The notes under the pieces were generated by a model. That model did no database searches. It saw only the letters and a program-made list of their open reading frames with translations, and had not been told where the DNA came from. Below, piece after piece: positions 58,459-64,000 of a stretch of 64,000 nt of DNA. Source of the stretch: Dryas octopetala (taxonomy: Eukaryota > Streptophyta > Magnoliopsida > Rosales > Rosaceae); assembly GCA_963921425.1 (NCBI GenBank), contig OY992832.1, forward strand, positions 992,001 to 1,056,000. The letters run 5' to 3'. The stretch's first letter is position 1, and every line of letters begins with the position of its first letter. The position numbers were made by a program, and so were the translations under genes.

Positions 58459-59165
58459 GGGATTATTTCCAGGATTTTCTGATGCCTATGATATAATTTT
58501 CACATTTATTTAAAAATTTCTCTCTTTATGAGAACTTTCCACAACCACATGTGTTATAATCTTGAATGCAACATGATAAACATGCTCGATATTCATATTT
58601 ATGCTTTTCCTCATAATTAGGGTTATTGGATTGAATTTTTGTGAACATTCACATATTTTTGATCTAAATAATTTAGTTATGTTTGTGTATAATCAATTAA
58701 TCATCGATACAAGCCGCTCAAAGCAAATTGCACAACCAAAATCTAATACATAAAGTTTAAGAGATTGAACAAGTCTATCTGCATAAACCCATGGCACTGA
58801 GAACTACCCAGCAGTACAATGTTTCATATTTCAGATTCTGAACATCCTCACGGGTCATGAAGAAGAAGAAGCACACTGCAGTCGAATCATTTTCGACATA
58901 GCTACAGTGAAGCTTTTTTATCGCATGGATACTAATGAGTCATCGGGAACCTAAAGCAAGCAGAAGATGAATATACAAAATGAATACTACAAGTAAATAG
59001 ACTAATAATAATGACTAATGCCCCAACTTCTACGCTCTGGGATTGTGCAAAAGTGATTTAAGGAATTTGAAGTAACAACTGCCATCATGATGAGAAAGCC
59101 AATATAAACAATTTGTTATTCAAATGATCTGCTCTGGTTTCCATAATTCTGATTTCTGTCCAAAC
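58459..59165. other. Short spacer, promoter side of eL31 and 3' side of GH127 gene
   Basis: Both neighbours are on the minus strand. The right half is probably 3'UTR of the GH127 gene. No gene seen. Confidence 0.6.
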
Positions 59166-62100
59166 TTAGGAAGTTGAAATGTTGAGATAAACAGTATAAG
59201 ATTCATCCCTGAAGCTTGAAAAAGGTGCTAGAAGAAAATTCCTTGTCCCCCCTTTAGCCACAAAGCTGATAGGATGGTACTGACTTATTCCACTACTCAT
59301 TACAAAGCTGGCTGCCTGATTGAATCCAGCCTCCGATGACCCTGAACTGCAGCCGAGCTTCAAGCTTGCAGTGGACTCGTACTTTGCACTATGCACAAAG
59401 CAACCCTTATCACTTTCTGACTCTAAGGATACAGTGGCAGTCTTTCCATCCAAACCTTGAACCAAACGGAAAACTGAAGTGCCCTTACTACTGGAAGAAT
59501 CTGCTACCGCAAGGTTCTTGTCTTTCCCTTCCTGCACTACAACCATTCCTGGAAGGTCAAACAGTTCTAGCATGACTGATTTGCCAATAGCATCTTTCAC
59601 TGTAGAAAGTTTTGTTGACGAGTCATTTAAAATGAGTCTGAAAGTGGCGTGAACAGCAGCGTCAGTGCCAGCTTCGGGAAACTTGTCCAGTTGAATCGAT
59701 TGGTTTGAGGTAGCTAAGGCAAACGTTGAATTTTCATAATCTTGGGAGAAGGAAACCAAATAATTATTGTTCGAGGAAGGGATTGGAGTTATCCAGTCTG
59801 AAAGAGACTTAGCTGACTCAGTTTTAATGTCCCAGTCACCACTTGTATGACCGGCGAGCAGATACGGACCATAAAGAATTGCTTGGATTGATGCATACTC
59901 AGGCCGATCATCTGAATTTCATTCAAAGGACATTTTCAGTTATATATCATTCATGAAAAAAAAATCTTTTGCTTATTGATGGAAATATACGATAAAGCAT
60001 GTATACTAGGGATTGGCAGATGTATAAACTTGTTAAAAGTTATAATAAAGCTACCTTTAATAGGCTCTGTTCTTAGACGAATGGGTAGCTGAAGGGTTAA
60101 TGTGTCATCATTGCTCCATTTTCTTGTGACTGAGAGGAAACTACCTGCATTTGGAAGAGAAAAGTAATATTGATTAAGTCTATAATATGCACCAAAAATA
60201 CCAATGGAAAGAGGTTCAAATGAACATTGAACTGAATTGATGCCCAGGTCGAGAATCCAAAATGCAACAGCAGAAATAGAAAGGAAATTAGAATTGTATC
60301 TCACACCTGGAGCTGGTAGTGGTAGATTTTGACCATTCAATGTTGCCTTTGCACCATTTGAATCAGTCCAAATTGGCATTCGCAAGTTCAAGGTAGATGA
60401 TTTGCCTCCCCCCTGCATCAATTAGATCCAGTATAGAATGAGAAAACATTCAATCTTATAGGTTACAGTGGACCTGGTATGATGCAAAAATTCCTTTTCT
60501 CCTCCCATTCCCAGAATCAAACAAAGCATCTAAAAGAAGAAAAATCATAGATCCACTGTAACTTCTGTATGAATCATTGGATAATGTTAATGCCACTGTC
60601 GATGTAAAATATACCTCCTTTGAAGAAAATGTTAATGAAACTCTAAGGTAAGGATCTGATGAACTGACATGATCAACGGCCTGATTACACATTATTTGTC
60701 CAGATTTCCAATCAAGCGAGCTTGATATATACTGGATAATGTACAGACCAGGAACTTCTCCTTCCTCTTCAAAATAGATGGAATCTCCTAACTTTGAGAA
60801 TGATTCAATTCCTAAAAAGCATCAAGAAGTAACACAAAACTGATGGTTATTAGGCAGTACCTATTACAGCAACAAGTGGATTAGCCATCTAAACTGCTTC
60901 AATCGGAACAAACTCAAAATGAGAAAGCATATAACCAGGATATAAAGATCATGCAAATTTTACAAGTTAGTGGAAACTGAAATTCCCTGAAAGGAAAATA
61001 GTTAAATAGGACAAGCAATCTAATACCAGTGCCGTAGCAGCACCAGAAAGACTCAATCGGTTTTCCCCAACCATGATAGCTTCTCGCCTTGGAATTTCCA
61101 CGACCTAGTGGGAGCATGTAAATCATGACTCCAGGCTCTGTTCCTCTTTGGATACCTAGCACGCCATTTGTCAGAGCTCGCTCATAATAATCCGCATATG
61201 CCATTTCTTTGGTCCATCTAAATAGGGTTCGAGAAACCTACAAGATCAGTGAGATGTGCTAAATTTGCAGCAGTACCAAGGCTAATGGTAAATAAAATGA
61301 AAACTATAAGGTGAATGGTGAAGTTATAAAACAGCAAAAGTAAACTAAGATCTAACAGCAAATATCATGTGATATATAAGATAAGCCTTTGAGTACTAGG
61401 GGAAAGGGTGACATCCCAGCCCAGGATCTCACTTTATAAGATAGAATAGATATTAAAAGCAATCAATCAACTTCCCACATAAATTATAAAATATTCATGA
61501 GAAGCCTTGAGAATGAAAAACAACTGGCATACCTTCAGCATGTTATAAGTTGTGCATGATTCCTCATTCTCTGAAGTTAGAGTGGTTGCCAATCTCTTAG
61601 GGTCTGACCTGTAAAGCAAATTCAGGATAAGAAACTAGCCATAGCCAGAATAAATGATGCATCTAGATGTTTTAACCACTCATGGTAGCAATGGAGATTC
61701 AAGCAAAAAGAGGAGCTCATTATGAATGAACTGAAATTGAAACTTCAAAAGCATTAATTTTAGTACCAGAACTCTCTAACTGATGTCCCTCCCGTTGCAT
61801 AGCTGTGAGAGGAGTTAACAATGTCCATAAAGAAAATCCCTATATCCTGACAGATCAAGATTTTTGATAAATGTTAAAAAAAGGAAAATCTTCTCTAATA
61901 AGATAAACCCTTGTAGTTTAGATGCTCTATAAATATTTACCTTATAAAGTGGATCACCAGTGATTTCATACCGCATTTGAGAACCAATAACAACTGGGAT
62001 ATGTGTATTAGTGTGATAACCAGTGATGTCATCAGCCTACAAATATAAAAATTACTTGATGAGAGGTATTCCAAGAGATGAGGTTTAGAAAATGCTAGAA

Positions 62101-64000
62101 ACTTAAATGTCAGCCATAGCTAGAGACAGAAAAAGCAAGAACCAGTCGATCTTTCTACCACTATTTCAGATTATGGCCATGTGTGTCCAAAGTCCCAAAA
62201 ATATTGAAAGGAAATAGAAAACATCTGAGTGATTACATCTAATACAAAGGACCAATGCAGGACTTATTCCTGCAATTTCACACAGGAGGTGCACTGGAAT
62301 ACCATTTGATCACAAGGCCTCTACTCAGCAGTTTGAACCAGAATTAGAAACCATGGCAGATGACATTATCTAAGGGAAAAACGTCTCACTTTCAGGACTG
62401 GAGACAAACTCCCACTCTTCTAGCATACTAGCAACAATGTTTGGAGCAGTATTAGTTTCTCAAAAGGAAGACCAATTTCCCTTTGGTGCTTGTTCTATTT
62501 TACCAAGGGAAGAGAAAGCAAAACAAAATCCTTGAGAAACCTAAGGGCCACCCAGAGATATTTAACAGAAAATAATGGTTACCTGTACTGCCAGCAATCC
62601 TAGAAAGCATGGTTTGTCGAAAAGATGAGCCAACAACAAATGCTTTGTATCTCCCTGAGCATAGTAACAAGAAAGGTAAATATCACAAACCAATTTTCAC
62701 AATATTACAAGTACTTCACATATACATGGAAATTACAGTAATAATATGGTACCAGGGACTTACTGAACCAACCAAAAAAAAATATCAGTTAAAAACCTAT
62801 ATTGATCTACCACCATTTACATCATACAAGGTAACTTCTCATGTATCCATGGTAATCCTTCATTATATAAATATATATATTTCTAACCTTTGTGACCAAC
62901 AATTGGATTAGTAAATTTGGGCATGGATTCCATTAAAATAGTAAATTCAATGAAACTTCTACACGAGCTTTTTCCTAGTGTCTTGACATAACAAGCGAAG
63001 GTTATAGGTAATCTTACTTACCGTGATAGCATATAAATTATAAAGAACATCGTTCATGCCACCGGTTTCTTCATTAAGTGACTGATAATGTCTTTCTACA
63101 GTGTACTTTAATATCACATTCCTAACACGGTTGTAAAAGTACTCAACCATCCATTTCATCGTATCTAACGCTTCAGCATTATTAGCAAATGTATACTGAT
63201 CCAATAGACCCGCCAAGATCTGATAAAGTAAACATGTTGAAAAGCTAATCAGATGAATTTTTGATCAAAATGAAGTAATTGCTCTAGTAAAACAAATTTA
63301 AAAGATTGTACCTTGTGAATGGTGTAATAAGGAGCCCAGATAGGCTTAACGGCTTCAAATTTATCAAATTCCTCAGATGGAAAAGCAGAAAGATATCCAG
63401 AGCCAATTTTCTTCTGACAAAGAGATAGATCGGACACTATTGCAGACATTTTATCTCTGAGAGTATGATTATGAGTGCTAGCCCACATTTGTGCTGATGC
63501 ACTCAAGTAATGCCCTTCAAGATACAAAAAAGAAAAAGAAAAGCTATTCGTTATACAACATACAAGCTATTTCATTTTATGAGAAGACATGAATGAAGAA
63601 AATGTATTAATACGTGACAAAAGACAAATTACACAAAAACTGTGATCAGCAAGATTAACAATGTGAAGAGAAGAAAACAAAAAGAATGAGTTAACAATAA
63701 GACTAACCTACAAAATGACCCCGAAGCTCACAAGTCGGGTCCTCCCACCCCGTAAATGGTGTCCCAGGGGTTGGCAAACCTGCTGTCTTTCGAAAGCTCC
63801 AAAGTAAACTATCCGAATCTAACATCAATAGGTACTCCAAATTTGTTTGCTGCGCCCGCCCATGCTGTGAATTTGGATCCAACCACACATCATGCAATGA
63901 CACTTCCTTAAGAAAACCTCCAGAGGCCTCAGAATTCCCTGAATTTTTCATATTCCGGTACATCATTGCCCATTCATATTCATCTTCTTCCCTCAATATC
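59166..64000 (-). CDS. GH127 family glycosidase (beta-L-arabinofuranosidase-like, DUF1680), 5' end outside window
   Basis: Twelve exons in phase on the minus strand: beyond 64000 to 63708, 63312-63514, 63022-63219, 62583-62654, 61941-62036, 61767-61846, 61533-61608, 61027-61237, 60615-60811, 60307-60412, 60055-60144 and 59166-59911. The family folds as an (alpha/alpha)6 barrel followed by beta-sandwich domains. Catalytic parts are seen: CELRGHFVGHYLSASAQMWA, GGMNDVLYNLY, DDITGYHTNTHIPV, GGTSVREFW, ENEESCTTYNMLK and FWCCYGTG. In bacterial HypBA1 the Glu and three Cys of the last two motifs bind zinc and one Cys is the nucleophile; all are kept here. The C-terminal 160 residues resemble an AbfB-like beta-trefoil (arabinose-binding) domain. 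The likely role is release of L-arabinofuranose from wall glycoproteins or arabinan; substrate is inferred. The signal peptide would lie in the missing part. Confidence 0.93.

Overview
This is nuclear DNA of a flowering plant. The genes have introns with GT..AG borders, the spacers are AT-rich with many (CT)n and (TA)n runs, and the protein set is typical of land plants: B1 cyclin, replication-type histone H3, LecRK-type G-lectin receptors, an FBH/AKS-type bHLH factor, the molybdopterin synthase large subunit, eL31 and a plant GH127 enzyme. Overall it looks like a eudicot, and I suspect Rosaceae (Prunus), but nothing in the window proves the genus.

Layout. 1-2.1 kb is repeat-rich spacer with a minisatellite and two MITEs of different families. 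2.4-6.6 kb holds two cell-cycle genes on the + strand: an intronless histone H3 and a nine-exon B1 cyclin with mitosis-type promoter elements. 8.1-13.7 kb is an 18-exon WD40 gene on the - strand, with a MITE just inside one splice donor. 14.2-20.5 kb is a decayed tandem cluster of lectin receptor kinase copies: one keeps an intact ectodomain but has no kinase, one is a multiply broken pseudogene, and a short chimeric scrap fuses kinase DNA to a histone H3 leader. 20.9-23.2 kb has CNX6 (with a likely 5'UTR intron) and a second H3 gene with the same protein, both on the - strand. 25.0-27.5 kb is a five-exon gene of unknown function on the - strand. 30.6-32.4 kb is a six-exon gene of unknown function on the + strand. 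33.3-35.8 kb is a coiled-coil protein on the - strand. 39.2-41.2 kb is the bHLH factor on the - strand. 43.3 kb carries a plastid-type tRNA-Leu(UAG), probably a nuclear copy of plastid DNA. 43.4-53.6 kb is a 10-kb stretch with no recognisable gene but with a 400-bp foldback element. 53.6-54.8 kb is a DRT100-like leucine-rich-repeat gene broken by an exact 88-bp tandem duplication. 56.6-58.2 kb is ribosomal protein eL31 on the - strand. 59.2-64.0 kb is a GH127 enzyme on the - strand whose 5' end lies beyond the window.

No genes here form an operon or evident pathway. The two H3 genes and the cyclin share cell-cycle expression logic: octamer-like and TATA elements for H3, MSA and E2F-like elements for the cyclin. 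I see no CRISPR, phage or clearly new multi-gene system. The most unusual content is structural: the exact 88-bp duplication, the kinase/H3-leader chimera, the paired MITEs with clean target-site duplications, the foldback element and the plastid tRNA copy. Exon borders were worked out by hand from GT..AG sites and reading phase, without transcript evidence.
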